A program made the translations under genes and the position numbers. Below are positions 16,796 to 25,942 of a stretch of 64,000 nucleotides of DNA, in pieces; position 1 is the stretch's first letter; each line of letters starts with the position of its first letter. Source of the DNA: CAYVHU01 sp964451415 (GTDB lineage: Bacteria > Pseudomonadota > Alphaproteobacteria > Rhodospirillales > Magnetovibrionaceae); contig CAYVHU010000006.1 in the NCBI GenBank assembly GCA_964451415.1, positions 115,606 to 179,605 on the forward strand. The letters are read 5' to 3'. Below the pieces are notes generated by a model, which worked only from the letters and a program-made list of their open reading frames with translations, was not told the DNA's origin and did no database searches.

Positions 16796-18526
16796 TTACC
16801 AGGTTTTGCCCAGGGCAAACGCTGGAGAGGGAAACAAATGAACGTGCTGAGCCATATTGAAAACCTTGATGTCCGCGTTGGGCTTGCCGAACAGGTAGCC
16901 TTGCGCATAATTGATGCCGCACTTGCGCACGAAATCAATGCCAGCCTGATCATCCACCATTTCGGCGATGGTCTCGATGCCCAGGTTTTTGCACAAGGTC
17001 GCCATGCTTTCCAAAAGAGCCTTGCCGCGCAAGGCGCGCTGGGCGTCCTTGACCACAGGGCCGTCCAGCTTGACCACATCCACTTCAAGGCGCATCAAAT
17101 AGCCGAAACTGGCCGCACCGGCGCCAAAATCGTCCAGACACACCTTGTAGTTGTCCGCGCGTAAACGCTGAATAAAAGCGTTGGCGCGATCCAAATCCTT
17201 CATTTTTGCCGATTCCGTGATTTCGAACAAAAGCCGCCCTTGCGCCCATTCGTTCTCGGCGAGCTTGTGGCGGAGCCCGTCGATATACCAATCCGAGGCC
17301 ACAGACTGGCCGGAGATATTAACCGCGACCGAGAGCGGGCTGTTGCGCGGAATGGAATTGAGAAATTCCAGACTTTTATCCACCACCGCCAAATCAAACT
17401 CGGGAATGAGCCCCGTTTCCTCGGCCATGGTGATGATCTCAAACGGCGAGACTCCTTCTTGAAAACGAGTCAGAGCCTCATAATGGTGGATTTCACCCGT
17501 ACGGACGTCAACGATGGGATGAAACACCAAATGAAAGGCGCGGTTGGCTACTGTGGTCTTGAATGTGGAGACCTTATTCGCCGCATCCTTGACCAGACTG
17601 GAAAGGTTGGAGGACAGCTCATGAAGGTTGAACCCCCCCCCCGTATCATCTTCCTTGAAACGATTGATGGCGTAAACAAGACCGTTGGCCAGATCCTCTT
17701 GGGAAATATTTTCGGCATCGACATTCAGCGTCGCCGCCTTGATATCGACGCCCTTTTTGGCAGGGTCGTAATCGCGTGCGACTTCGGCAAGCTGGGTTTC
17801 CAGACGATGGACATCCAGGCCCTGGTCATGGACCAGACCGAATTTTCCTTCCTCCAATTGCGCCGCACTATCGCCATCGATGGAATTGGCGCGCAGGTAA
17901 ACGCCAAGGGTTTTGCTCAAATCCGCTTGTTGTTTCTCATTCAGGCGGCCCTTCAGTTCCTTAATGCCCGCCATATCGATCAAGGTCAGTTGGTTGTCCT
18001 TGAGCGCATCACCATCAGCGATCTTGAGCTTGCCGCCCAAAACGTCGGCGAAGGAGGTTGCGTCATACAGGTTGCTGTCGCCGGCACGTTGATGGCCGCC
18101 CGCCATCAGGCCTCCACTGGCCTGGCGCGATACCCGCATGGCAAGGAAGTAGTGGTTGTCCATTTCTTTCAGAAAATAACCCGCAAAACCGATCGGCAGC
18201 GCCCGTTTCATCTTGCCTTGAAAGCGGATATCGACATCTTCGATGCGACCTTGGCGTTTCGCTACGTTCAGAAGGCTTCGCATAAGGCCTATGTCATCGG
18301 GATGAACGACCTCTTCCAGCTTGCGGCCACGCATCTTTTCTTGCGGAATACCGGCCAGTCCCTGCCACGGTCCACCGGCGAAAACGATGGTCTCGTTCGT
18401 ATCCACTTCCAACAGAAAATCCGCCCAGCAAAAAGCGAGCGCCACGAACCGGTCACGCTCGGACTTTAAATTTTCCTGGCCGGGCGGCGCAGGACGGAGC
18501 GTCGAGGGAAAAGCGCCTGTCTGCAT
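16796..18526 (-). CDS. PAS-EAL domain protein, probable c-di-GMP phosphodiesterase
   Basis: A 576-residue cytosolic protein. Residues about 28-130 form a PAS-like domain (ADFLLEVDTNETIVFAGG, GRKLEEVVHPDDIGLM). Residues about 160-320 are a middle region (SFADVLGGKLKIADGDALK) that may be a degenerate GGDEF, with no GGDEF signature. Residues 325-555 are an EAL domain: HHYEALTRF (Glu350), NISG (Asn403), FEITES (Glu435), CLDDFGAG (Asp465/466) and VKLDG (Lys486) are present. The usual AEGVE is AEMVD, so the metal-coordinating glutamate is Asp525 here; activity may be altered. It would hydrolyse or sense c-di-GMP. No membrane helix. Confidence 0.88.
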   Translation of the reverse strand: MQTGAFPSTLRPAPPGQENLKSERDRFVALAFCWADFLLEVDTNETIVFAGGPWQGLAGIPQEKMRGRKLEEVVHPDDIGLMRSLLNVAKRQGRIEDVDIRFQGKMKRALPIGFAGYFLKEMDNHYFLAMRVSRQASGGLMAGGHQRAGDSNLYDATSFADVLGGKLKIADGDALKDNQLTLIDMAGIKELKGRLNEKQQADLSKTLGVYLRANSIDGDSAAQLEEGKFGLVHDQGLDVHRLETQLAEVARDYDPAKKGVDIKAATLNVDAENISQEDLANGLVYAINRFKEDDTGGGFNLHELSSNLSSLVKDAANKVSTFKTTVANRAFHLVFHPIVDVRTGEIHHYEALTRFQEGVSPFEIITMAEETGLIPEFDLAVVDKSLEFLNSIPRNSPLSVAVNISGQSVASDWYIDGLRHKLAENEWAQGRLLFEITESAKMKDLDRANAFIQRLRADNYKVCLDDFGAGAASFGYLMRLEVDVVKLDGPVVKDAQRALRGKALLESMATLCKNLGIETIAEMVDDQAGIDFVRKCGINYAQGYLFGKPNADIKVFNMAQHVHLFPSPAFALGKTW

Positions 18527-18601
18527 TTAACGTCCCCCCCCCATAACCAAGGTAGAGATTTTTGCATGTGTCAGTTGCACCGTAGCACTCTGCAAGACAT
18601 A

Positions 18602-18637
18602 TTCGCAGGACATTTCGCAGGACATTTCGCAGGACAT
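18602..18637. repeat. Three perfect 12-bp direct repeats upstream of the pyrimidine nucleotidase gene
   Basis: TTCGCAGGACAT occurs three times without gaps (18602-18613, 18614-18625, 18626-18637). A degenerate fourth copy (TCTGCAAGACAT) lies at 18589-18600. The array ends 60 bases before the next start codon, between two divergent genes, where it could serve as a binding array or simply be a slippage repeat. Confidence 0.8.
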
Positions 18638-18697
18638 TATGGGCGAACGCACTGCGCCGCGAATTGACTTTTGCTCGGACACGGCCCATCTAGAAAT

Positions 18698-19432
18698 ATG
18701 ACATCGCCAAGCCCCTTGCAAACCGCCTCTACACCGTCTCCCTCGGGAACGCCGTCTTTGCCGGCGGACACGCACGCTTTGCTGTCCGACACGCACACAT
18801 GGGTATTCGATCTGGACAATACGCTTTACAGCGTCGAAGCCGATCAATCTCGCCATATTGACACCCGTATCAGAGACTATCTCGCTCAAGCTCTCAATGT
18901 GGGCCTTGAAGAAGCCCATTGCATCCAAAAAGATTATTTTCGCAAATACGGCACGACCTTGCGCGGCATGATGCTCAACCACGCCACGGAACCTCAGGCG
19001 TACCTCGACTTCGTCCATGATTTCGACGTCACAACCATTCCGACCTCGGCGGGACTGGACGCCGCGCTGACGCGCCTGCGCGGGCGCAAGGTGATCTTCA
19101 CCAATGCCGATCTGGCGCACGCCCAGCGTATTTTAAAGCGCCTCGGAATCGTGCATCATTTCGCGGGCGTCTTTGATATCTTCGCCGCCGACTTTGTCCC
19201 CAAACCCGCACGTGTTACCTATGACAAAATGATCGAGCACTTTGCCATCGACCCCCACCGTGCGGTGATGGTCGAAGATATCGCACGCAATCTAGAGCCG
19301 GCGGCACAACTCGGCATGGTCACGGTGTGGTTGCGCAGCGCTACGCCGTGCGCCATCGCCGGCGCGCAACCAGACGGCCCCCACGTGGATTACGAGATCG
19401 ACGATTTGACGGCCTGGCTGCAGGCGCTGTAG
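18698..19432 (+). CDS. Pyrimidine 5'-nucleotidase (HAD superfamily)
   Basis: A 244-residue HAD phosphatase of the SDT1/PHM8-like pyrimidine 5'-nucleotidase group, which dephosphorylates UMP/CMP-type nucleotides. Motif I is TWVFDLDNTLYSVE (nucleophile and acid aspartates), motif II VIFTNAD, motif III lysine in VPKPARVTYD and motif IV MVEDIARNLEPA. The first 30 residues are Ser/Pro/Thr-rich and not part of the fold. A TTG nine codons upstream is possible, but the ATG here is preferred. Two copies of GTAGGGCTG/TTGTAGGGCT-like sequence follow the stop. It precedes dapD on the same strand by 92 bases. Confidence 0.92.
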   Translation: MTSPSPLQTASTPSPSGTPSLPADTHALLSDTHTWVFDLDNTLYSVEADQSRHIDTRIRDYLAQALNVGLEEAHCIQKDYFRKYGTTLRGMMLNHATEPQAYLDFVHDFDVTTIPTSAGLDAALTRLRGRKVIFTNADLAHAQRILKRLGIVHHFAGVFDIFAADFVPKPARVTYDKMIEHFAIDPHRAVMVEDIARNLEPAAQLGMVTVWLRSATPCAIAGAQPDGPHVDYEIDDLTAWLQAL

Positions 19433-19524
19433 GGTTGTAGGGCTGTAGGGCTGGACAGCGTGCGTCGCACACCGTATGTTCCGGGAAATTTTGCTCCCGT
19501 TTTCAACATGCGAGTTCCGCCACC

Positions 19525-20373
19525 ATGAGTTACTCCGATTTAGAAACCACCATCGACGCCGCCTGGGATCGCCGCGACGCCATCACCGTGGAGACGACCG
19601 GCGAAGTCCGCGAGGCCGTGGAAGAGGTTCTGAACCTGCTGGATTGCGGCCAGGTTCGCGTCGCGGAACAACGCGGCGTCGGGGAGTGGAAAGTCAACCA
19701 GTGGCTGAAGAAAGCCGTGCTCTTGTCCTTTCGTCTCAACGACATGGGGATGATCGAAAACGGCCCCGGCGGCGCCCACTGGTTCGATAAGGTGGATAGC
19801 AAGTTCAAGAATTGGGACGATGCGCGCTTTCGCGCTTCCGGGATTCGCGCGGTGCCCAACTGCGTGGCACGGCGTGGCGCCTATATCGCACCCGGCGTCG
19901 TCCTTATGCCCAGCTTCGTGAATTTAGGCGCCTATGTCGATAGCGGCACCATGGTGGACGGCTGGTCCACGGTGGGCTCATGCGCCCAGATCGGCAAGAA
20001 CGTGCACCTGTCCGGCGGGGCCGGGATCGGCGGGGTACTGGAACCATTGCAGGCCAATCCCACCATCGTCGAGGACAACTGTTTCATCGGCGCGCGCGCC
20101 GAGGTGGCCGAAGGCGTGATCGTCGAGGAGGGTTCGGTACTGGGCATGGGCGTATTCATTTCCGCATCGACCAAGGTCATCGACCGCGCCACCGGTGAAA
20201 TCTTCTACGGTCGCGTGCCGGCGTATTCGGTGGTGGTGTCAGGTTCCCTGCCCAGCCATCGCACCATGCCCAACGGCGAGCCCGCGCCGAACCTGTATTG
20301 TGCGGTAATCGTCAAGCGCGTGGATGAAAAAACCCGCGCCAAGACCGGCATCAACGAGCTTCTGCGCGACTAG
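19525..20373 (+). CDS. dapD: 2,3,4,5-tetrahydropyridine-2,6-dicarboxylate N-succinyltransferase
   Basis: A 282-residue trimeric left-handed beta-helix enzyme that succinylates tetrahydrodipicolinate with succinyl-CoA in the lysine/meso-diaminopimelate pathway. The hexapeptide-repeat region is clear from about residue 105 to 235 (VVLMPSFVNLGAYVDSGTMV, GAGIGGVLEPLQANPTIVED, GARAEVAEGVIVEEG). The length matches the family. The gene ends 5 bases before dapE, the enzyme two steps later, so the succinylase branch is encoded as a unit here. Confidence 0.97.
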   Translation: MSYSDLETTIDAAWDRRDAITVETTGEVREAVEEVLNLLDCGQVRVAEQRGVGEWKVNQWLKKAVLLSFRLNDMGMIENGPGGAHWFDKVDSKFKNWDDARFRASGIRAVPNCVARRGAYIAPGVVLMPSFVNLGAYVDSGTMVDGWSTVGSCAQIGKNVHLSGGAGIGGVLEPLQANPTIVEDNCFIGARAEVAEGVIVEEGSVLGMGVFISASTKVIDRATGEIFYGRVPAYSVVVSGSLPSHRTMPNGEPAPNLYCAVIVKRVDEKTRAKTGINELLRD

Positions 20374-20378
20374 ACGAG

Positions 20379-21533
20379 ATGGCGATCCTCGACCCCGTTG
20401 AACTGACGCAAGCCCTGATCCGCTGTGTGTCCGTCACGCCGCACGACGGCGGCGCACTCAAAATTCTGGAAGACGCGCTGAAACCGCTGGGGTTCTTGTG
20501 TCATCGCCTGCCTTTCAGCGCGCCGGGGACGGCGGACGTGGACAACCTTTATGCCCGACGCGGCACTCAAGGGCCGAACCTTTGCTTCGCCGGACACACC
20601 GACGTGGTCCCGCCCGGCGATGAGGCCGCATGGACCCATCCCCCCTTCGGCGCAGAAATTCACGACGACGTCCTCTTTGGACGCGGCGCGGTGGATATGA
20701 AGACCGGCATTGCCGCCTTTGTCGCCGCCACGTCGCGGTTTCTTGATGAACGCGGCGATGATTTTCAAGGCTCGCTTTCTTTTCTCATCACCGGCGACGA
20801 AGAAGGACCCGCCACCAACGGCACCGTAAAGGTCCTCGAATGGATGCGCGAACACGGCGAAGTCATGGATGCATGCATCGTCGGTGAACCCACCAACACG
20901 ACCACCCTTGGCGAAACCATCAAGATCGGGCGCCGCGGCTCGCTGAACGGTTTGATCACCCAACACGGCACACAAGGCCATGTCGCCTATCCGCAACTGG
21001 CCGACAACCCGGTGCCGAGACTGATCGAACGGCTGCATACACTCATCAACACACCGCTGGACCAGGGAACGGCGCATTTCCAACCTTCCCACCTGGAAGT
21101 CACCACCTTCGATGTGGGCAATCCGGCGACCAACGTGATCCCCCGCACGGCACGGGCAGGTTTCAACATACGCTTCAACGATCTCCACACCCCGGACAGT
21201 TTGAAAGCTTGGTTGCACAAGCTGATGGATGGGGCCGCCGACCATTTGGACCTGGACATTGAAGTCTCGGGCGAAGCGTTTCTCACACCACCGGGACGCT
21301 TGACGAAAATCATGAGCACGGCCATCTCGTGCGTAACGGGATTGACGCCGGAACTCAGCACCTCGGGCGGCACCTCGGATGCCCGGTTCATTAAAAACCA
21401 CTGTCCGGTTGCGGAATTCGGTCTGATGAACGCCACCGCGCATAAGGTTGACGAATGCGCGCATGTGCACGACATCCGCAGCGTGAGCGACATTTATTTG
21501 GAGATGATCCGGGGCTACTTCACGACCTCATAA
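20379..21533 (+). CDS. dapE: Succinyl-diaminopimelate desuccinylase
   Basis: A 384-residue M20-family di-zinc hydrolase releasing succinate from N-succinyl-LL-diaminopimelate, feeding lysine and peptidoglycan synthesis. Metal and catalytic residues are visible in CFAGHTDVVPPGD (His, Asp), GRGAVDMKTG (Asp ligand), TGDEEGPATNG (catalytic and metal glutamates) and the C-terminal metal His in NATAHKVDE. The lid domain region (RRGSLNGLITQHGTQGHVAY) is typical. Five bases separate it from dapD. Confidence 0.97.
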   Translation: MAILDPVELTQALIRCVSVTPHDGGALKILEDALKPLGFLCHRLPFSAPGTADVDNLYARRGTQGPNLCFAGHTDVVPPGDEAAWTHPPFGAEIHDDVLFGRGAVDMKTGIAAFVAATSRFLDERGDDFQGSLSFLITGDEEGPATNGTVKVLEWMREHGEVMDACIVGEPTNTTTLGETIKIGRRGSLNGLITQHGTQGHVAYPQLADNPVPRLIERLHTLINTPLDQGTAHFQPSHLEVTTFDVGNPATNVIPRTARAGFNIRFNDLHTPDSLKAWLHKLMDGAADHLDLDIEVSGEAFLTPPGRLTKIMSTAISCVTGLTPELSTSGGTSDARFIKNHCPVAEFGLMNATAHKVDECAHVHDIRSVSDIYLEMIRGYFTTS

Positions 21534-21723
21534 TGAGGTCATCTTCAACGCATTACGTCCCTTTTGTGAAGCCCTGCACGGTCAAAGCATGTCCTTAAAC
21601 GTGCAAAAACAATATGTGTTTCAATTACTTGGCACATGAAAACTTTTCCTGTTTTTCCCTCTGCACGGAAAAGGGTATGATGTCTGCGCGCATAACAAAA
21701 TTTTAATTATAGGGGAGCGCATC

Positions 21724-22434
21724 ATGCAGATTTATGACGCCATAGAAGGCGGCGCCACGCCGATCTCTTCGCCTGACGATCTTGGCGAAGACTTTCAACG
21801 GATGAACGACGCCAACGAGCAGATCAAGGAACTGGCTGAAACGGCCGACGGTGTTTCATTGGAAGCCGCAAATCAAACCCATGAAGCCATCATGACCATC
21901 GAAGGTGCCGGTGAAAATATCAAGGAACTGCTGGAATCCGTCAGGTCCATCGAAAATCGTCTCGAAGACCTGACAGCCGCGCTGGGAAGAGTCAGTCGCG
22001 TCGCGGAAAATATTGAAGCCATCGCCAAACAGACCAACCTGCTGGCCTTGAACGCGACCATCGAAGCGGCGCGCGCAGGCTCTGCGGGCAAAGGGTTCGC
22101 GGTCGTCGCGGGAGAAGTCAAAAACCTTTCCCAGGAAACCAGCAATGCCACCCAGGAAATCACCGAAACCGTAACCGAACTGGAAACGCAGATTTCAAAT
22201 CTGACGGAAGCGAGCAAAGCCAGTCACGCCAATGCCCTGACGGTCAGTACGGATACGGAGAATGTCGCCGAAGCCGTCGATGACCTGGATACCATTTTCA
22301 GTTTGCTGCAAACCCATGTGTCGGAAATCAAAACCGTATCCGACGGCAATCTTGCGATTTGTGCGCGGATATCTTCTCGCCTAAGCAAAAACATTTCGGG
22401 GCACGGAATGATCACGCACGACGCCGCCGAATAA
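21724..22434 (+). CDS. Soluble methyl-accepting chemotaxis-like signalling protein
   Basis: A 236-residue protein that is almost entirely an MCP cytoplasmic signalling hairpin. The highly conserved tip reads IAKQTNLLALNATIEAARAG, then GKGFAVVAGEVKNLSQET. Heptad-like helices extend on both sides. There is no membrane segment, HAMP or recognisable sensor domain; only about 60 residues precede the coiled coil. It could be a cytoplasmic chemoreceptor or an adaptor to CheA/CheW arrays, and what it senses is unknown. Start ATG has GGGGAG 6 bases upstream. It stands alone, 190 bases after dapE and convergent with truA. Confidence 0.85.
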   Translation: MQIYDAIEGGATPISSPDDLGEDFQRMNDANEQIKELAETADGVSLEAANQTHEAIMTIEGAGENIKELLESVRSIENRLEDLTAALGRVSRVAENIEAIAKQTNLLALNATIEAARAGSAGKGFAVVAGEVKNLSQETSNATQEITETVTELETQISNLTEASKASHANALTVSTDTENVAEAVDDLDTIFSLLQTHVSEIKTVSDGNLAICARISSRLSKNISGHGMITHDAAE

Positions 22435-22457
22435 TCTACTTTGGGACGCCCCCGATT

Positions 22458-23210
22458 TCAATCGGATGAATCGTAGGCAACGTGCATGAGATACAAGCCA
22501 TCCGGCGGCGCGGTGGGCCCACCGGCGGCGCGGTCTTTGGCTTGCAAGGCACGGCGCACGTCGTCGCGTGTCCATTTACCTTCGCCGACCCGCTTTAAGG
22601 TTCCTGCAAAATTGCGCACCTGGTGGTGCAAGAAGGACCGGGCGCGGACTTCAATATGGATTTCTTCACCCCTGCGCGCCACCGTCAGTTCGCTCAACGT
22701 CTTAACCGGAGAACGGGCCTGACACTGGCTGGCGCGAAAGGTGGTGAAATCGTGCTTGCCGATAAGAACCTGGGCCGCATCGTGCATGGCCGCCGCATCA
22801 AGGGGTGTGGGCACCCACCACACATGGCCACGCTCTAGCGCCGGACGGGCGCGGCGGTTCAAAATACGAAACAGGTAGCTTCTTTGTGTCGCGCTGAAAC
22901 GCGCATGGAAGGCGTCGTCCTTGATTTCAGCATCAAGCACGCTGAGCGGATACGCTTTGGCGTGGAAATTAATCGCATCGCGCACGGTCTTGACCGTAAT
23001 ATCGTCGCGCCGCAAATCGAAGTGCGCCACCTGGCCGCGGGCATGAACCCCCGCGTCGGTACGCCCTGCACCGTGAACCCTGACGGTTTCACCACAAAAG
23101 GCCTCGATGGCGTTTTCAAGCACTTCCTGCACGCTGAGGGCGGAATTCTGGCGTTGCCAGCCGGCGAACGGTCCGCCGTCATACTCGATGGTGATTTTGT
23201 AACGTTTCAT
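22458..23210 (-). CDS. truA: tRNA pseudouridine(38-40) synthase
   Basis: A 250-residue pseudouridine synthase modifying U38-U40 in the tRNA anticodon arm. The catalytic aspartate is in GRTDAGVHARGQVAHFD. Other conserved parts are the opening YKITIEYDGGPFAGWQRQ, the RSYLFRILNRRARPAL block and the C-terminal RSFLHHQVRNFAGTLKRVG. It is third in a def-fmt-truA run on the minus strand, with 10 bases after fmt. All three genes serve translation. Confidence 0.97.
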   Translation of the reverse strand: MKRYKITIEYDGGPFAGWQRQNSALSVQEVLENAIEAFCGETVRVHGAGRTDAGVHARGQVAHFDLRRDDITVKTVRDAINFHAKAYPLSVLDAEIKDDAFHARFSATQRSYLFRILNRRARPALERGHVWWVPTPLDAAAMHDAAQVLIGKHDFTTFRASQCQARSPVKTLSELTVARRGEEIHIEVRARSFLHHQVRNFAGTLKRVGEGKWTRDDVRRALQAKDRAAGGPTAPPDGLYLMHVAYDSSD

Positions 23211-23220
23211 GGTGGGCCGA

Positions 23221-24147
23221 TCACTTCAGCACGCTGCCGCGGACAATTGGATTGCCGTTCAAAAACGCCGGCGCATCGACCGGGCCACGACCGGCGCGTT
23301 GCAGACGTTCAAGGCGCAATGCACCTTGGCCGCACGCCACCAGAAGCTTGTCGTCCAGCGTCTTCCCGGGGGCACCGGCACCATCTTGGACCCCGGCAGC
23401 TAGAACACGCACCCGCTGTGCGTTCCATTCGAACCACATCAACGGAAAAAATCCCCGCACCCGTGCGGCGATCTCGGTGGCCGAACACGCCCAGTCGATA
23501 CGGGTTTCCCCCTTGTCTATTTTTTTTGCATAGCATACACCATGCTCAGGTTGGGGCGTAAAAACAAGGGTTCGCGCCACGGCCCCCGCCAGCACGTCGA
23601 CGATCAAACGAGCCCCCAAAACCGCCAGCACGTCGTGCAGCTGCGGGGCGTTCATCGTAGCCGGTATCGGGACTTGCGCCGACAACACCATCTCACCGGT
23701 GTCCAGGCCTTCATCCATGCGCATGATGGTAACGCCGGAGGTCTCGTCCCCGGCCGCGATCGCGCGCTGGATCGGCGCCGCACCGCGCCAACGCGGCAAC
23801 AAGGACGCGTGGATGTTAAAGCACCCCAACGCGGGCGCATCCAAAACAGCCTTGGGAAGAATCAAGCCATACGCCACCACCACGGCGGCGGCGGCGCGCA
23901 AATCCGCGAAGGCCTTTTGTTCATCGTCGTCCTTTAGCGATACCGGCGTTCGCACTTCCAAGCCGTGCTTTTCGGCAAAAGCGTGCACAGGCGAAGGCCG
24001 CAGCTTTTGTCCACGTCCGGCCTTGCGCGGCGGCTGGGAATAGACGCACACCACATCGTGCCCAGCTTCCAAAAGCGCTTTCAACGCCACCACGGAAAAA
24101 TCCGGCGTTCCCATGAAGACGAGTTTCAATTTTTCGCTGTGATCCAT
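23221..24147 (-). CDS. fmt: Methionyl-tRNA formyltransferase
   Basis: A 308-residue enzyme that formylates initiator Met-tRNA using 10-formyltetrahydrofolate. The N-terminal Rossmann part (LVFMGTPDFSVVALKALLEA) and the catalytic segment CFNIHASLLPRWRGAAPIQR (Asn, His) with the later GVTIMRMDEGLDTG are clear. The C-terminal OB-like domain follows (ARVRGFFPLMWFEWNAQRVR). Its ATG follows the def stop with no spacer (TAA-ATG), as in the common def-fmt operon. Confidence 0.97.
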   Translation of the reverse strand: MDHSEKLKLVFMGTPDFSVVALKALLEAGHDVVCVYSQPPRKAGRGQKLRPSPVHAFAEKHGLEVRTPVSLKDDDEQKAFADLRAAAAVVVAYGLILPKAVLDAPALGCFNIHASLLPRWRGAAPIQRAIAAGDETSGVTIMRMDEGLDTGEMVLSAQVPIPATMNAPQLHDVLAVLGARLIVDVLAGAVARTLVFTPQPEHGVCYAKKIDKGETRIDWACSATEIAARVRGFFPLMWFEWNAQRVRVLAAGVQDGAGAPGKTLDDKLLVACGQGALRLERLQRAGRGPVDAPAFLNGNPIVRGSVLK

Positions 24148-24669
24148 TTATACCGTCAGCGGTCTTCCACGGCGCGTTTTTTGCAGTTTACGCAAAATCA
24201 TATTGCGTTTGAGACTGGACATATGATCGACGAACAAGGTGCCGACCAGATGGTCCATTTCATGTTGCACGCACACGGCCACCAGGCCGTCGGCGTCCAA
24301 CTCGCGTACATCGTTGTGATAATCGAGATAGCGCACCTTAACCGCCCGGGGCCGCAGCACATCACCATAATAATCCGGCAGCGACAGGCAACCTTCTTCG
24401 CGCAGTTCTTCATCCTCGGACGCCCACACGATCTGCGGATCGGCCATGAAAATGGGCTGAGGGTCTTCGTCCTTGGCCGACATATCCATCACCAGGACAC
24501 ACTTTTTCACCCCCACCTGAGGTGCCGCCAGACCGATGCCATTGGCCTCGGACATGGTGCCCAGCATATGGTCCATCAGTTTGCGCACCTCATCATCCAC
24601 GCAACCGACGGTTTCAGCCCTGATTTTGAGGCGTGGATCGGGAGCGATGATAATCGACAACACACTCAT
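24148..24669 (-). CDS. def: Peptide deformylase
   Basis: A 173-residue metalloenzyme removing the formyl group from nascent N-termini. All three motifs are present: GIGLAAPQVG, EGCLSLPDYYGDV (metal Cys) and QHEMDHLVGTLF (HExxH metal histidines and catalytic Glu). Length fits type I deformylase. First gene of def-fmt-truA; divergent from rmuC. Confidence 0.97.
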   Translation of the reverse strand: MSVLSIIIAPDPRLKIRAETVGCVDDEVRKLMDHMLGTMSEANGIGLAAPQVGVKKCVLVMDMSAKDEDPQPIFMADPQIVWASEDEELREEGCLSLPDYYGDVLRPRAVKVRYLDYHNDVRELDADGLVAVCVQHEMDHLVGTLFVDHMSSLKRNMILRKLQKTRRGRPLTV

Positions 24670-24808
24670 GTAACCAGTCCTCCCTCAACGGCGCGCATAT
24701 GCAAATGCGTGAGGACTTAAGGCCTCGGCGCGCCGGCGTCAAGAAAGGTTTTGACGCCAAACGGTCACGCCATTGCCTTTACACCGTTCATAGGGCACAG
24801 TCGGCGCC

Positions 24809-25876
24809 ATGGAAGCCTCTCCCCTTTCCGCCGTTTTAATCATTGTCGGCTTGATTCTGATCACCATGCTGGGGATGATCCTCCTGCGGCGCAGGGAACA
24901 GCAAACGGACGGCCTCGCCCAGCAGCTGACCCAAAATCAAGCCGAACTGGCGATGCGGCTGCAAGTCATGAGCGAAGCCCAGGCGCAACTCAGCCGTTCC
25001 ATGGAAGAACGCCTCGAAGCCGTCTCGAAGCGTTTGGGCGACGGTTTGAACGAGCACGGGCAACGCACCGGTGACGTAATCAAACAGGTTCACGAGCGCC
25101 TGGCCGTCATTGACGCGGCGCAAAAAAATCTGACGGAACTTTCCGATCAGGTGGTCAACCTCCAGGCTCTGTTTTCCAATAAACAGTCGCGCGGCGCGTT
25201 CGGGGAAATTCAACTCAACGCGATCGTGAAGGACTTTTTGCCATCCAACGTTTACGACTTTCAGGCTTCCCTTAGTAATGGCCGGCGTCCCGACTGCCTT
25301 TTGAAACTGCCCAATCCCCCCGGCTCCATCGCTATAGACGCCAAATTTCCCCTGGAAAGCTACCGCGCTTTGCATGAGGCCCGTGACGCGGCAGCCCATG
25401 AACGTGCCGCAAAACAATTCGCGGCGGACGTGAAAAAACACATCAAGGACATCTCCGAAAAATACATCGTTCCTGATGAAACCACCGACAGCGCCTTGAT
25501 GTTCCTGCCCTCAGAGGCGGTGTTCGCGGAACTGCATGCCAACTTCATCAACGTCGTCGAGGAAAGCCATCGCCGTCGGGTGTGGGTGGTGTCACCCAAC
25601 ACCTTGATGGCGTTTTTAAATTCAATGCGCGCACTGCTCAAGGACGTGCACATGCGTGAACAGGCGGGGCTCATCCAAAGCGAAGTCGTAAAACTAATGA
25701 GAAATATCGAGCTGTTGGATGAACGTGTCGCGAAACTGCGCAAGAATTTCGATACGGCGAACAAGACGATCGGAGAAATCCAGATCTCTTCCGGTCGGAT
25801 TAAATCCGACGTCGTGCGCGTGGAAAAAATTCAGTTGGATGACCCCGACGCGCACAAACACATCAAGCAATCCTGA
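24809..25876 (+). CDS. rmuC: DNA recombination protein RmuC
   Basis: A 355-residue protein of the RmuC family, linked to limiting DNA inversions and acting as a putative nuclease-like factor. The N-terminus is a membrane anchor (LSAVLIIVGLILITMLGMIL, residues 6-25), followed by a coiled-coil about 35-130. The RmuC domain contains KQSRGAFGEIQLNAIVKDFL, IAIDAKFPLESYRAL (the acidic-lysine active-site-like region) and EKYIVPDETTDSALMFLPSE. It is divergent from def. Function in this organism is inferred from the family only. Confidence 0.94.
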   Translation: MEASPLSAVLIIVGLILITMLGMILLRRREQQTDGLAQQLTQNQAELAMRLQVMSEAQAQLSRSMEERLEAVSKRLGDGLNEHGQRTGDVIKQVHERLAVIDAAQKNLTELSDQVVNLQALFSNKQSRGAFGEIQLNAIVKDFLPSNVYDFQASLSNGRRPDCLLKLPNPPGSIAIDAKFPLESYRALHEARDAAAHERAAKQFAADVKKHIKDISEKYIVPDETTDSALMFLPSEAVFAELHANFINVVEESHRRRVWVVSPNTLMAFLNSMRALLKDVHMREQAGLIQSEVVKLMRNIELLDERVAKLRKNFDTANKTIGEIQISSGRIKSDVVRVEKIQLDDPDAHKHIKQS

Positions 25877-25893
25877 TACCTTTTACCGGCGGT

Positions 25894-25942
25894 GCTAAAA
25901 AAAGAAAAACCGCACTGTCCCCGGGCATGGGACAGTGCGGTT
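25894..25942 (-). terminator. Strong intrinsic terminator on the minus strand
   Basis: AACCGCACTGTCCC (25908-25921) and GGGACAGTGCGGTT (25929-25942) form a perfect 14-base-pair stem with a 7-base loop. On the minus strand it is followed by TTTTTCTTTTTTT. On the plus strand it would follow rmuC but lacks a T-run, so its main direction is minus, where no annotated gene ends. Confidence 0.8.

Noticed and set aside
21630..21660. Sigma54-type promoter upstream of the soluble MCP-like gene (TTGGCAC near 21630)
   Set aside because: The -24 half looks plausible but no GC element follows at the -12 spacing.
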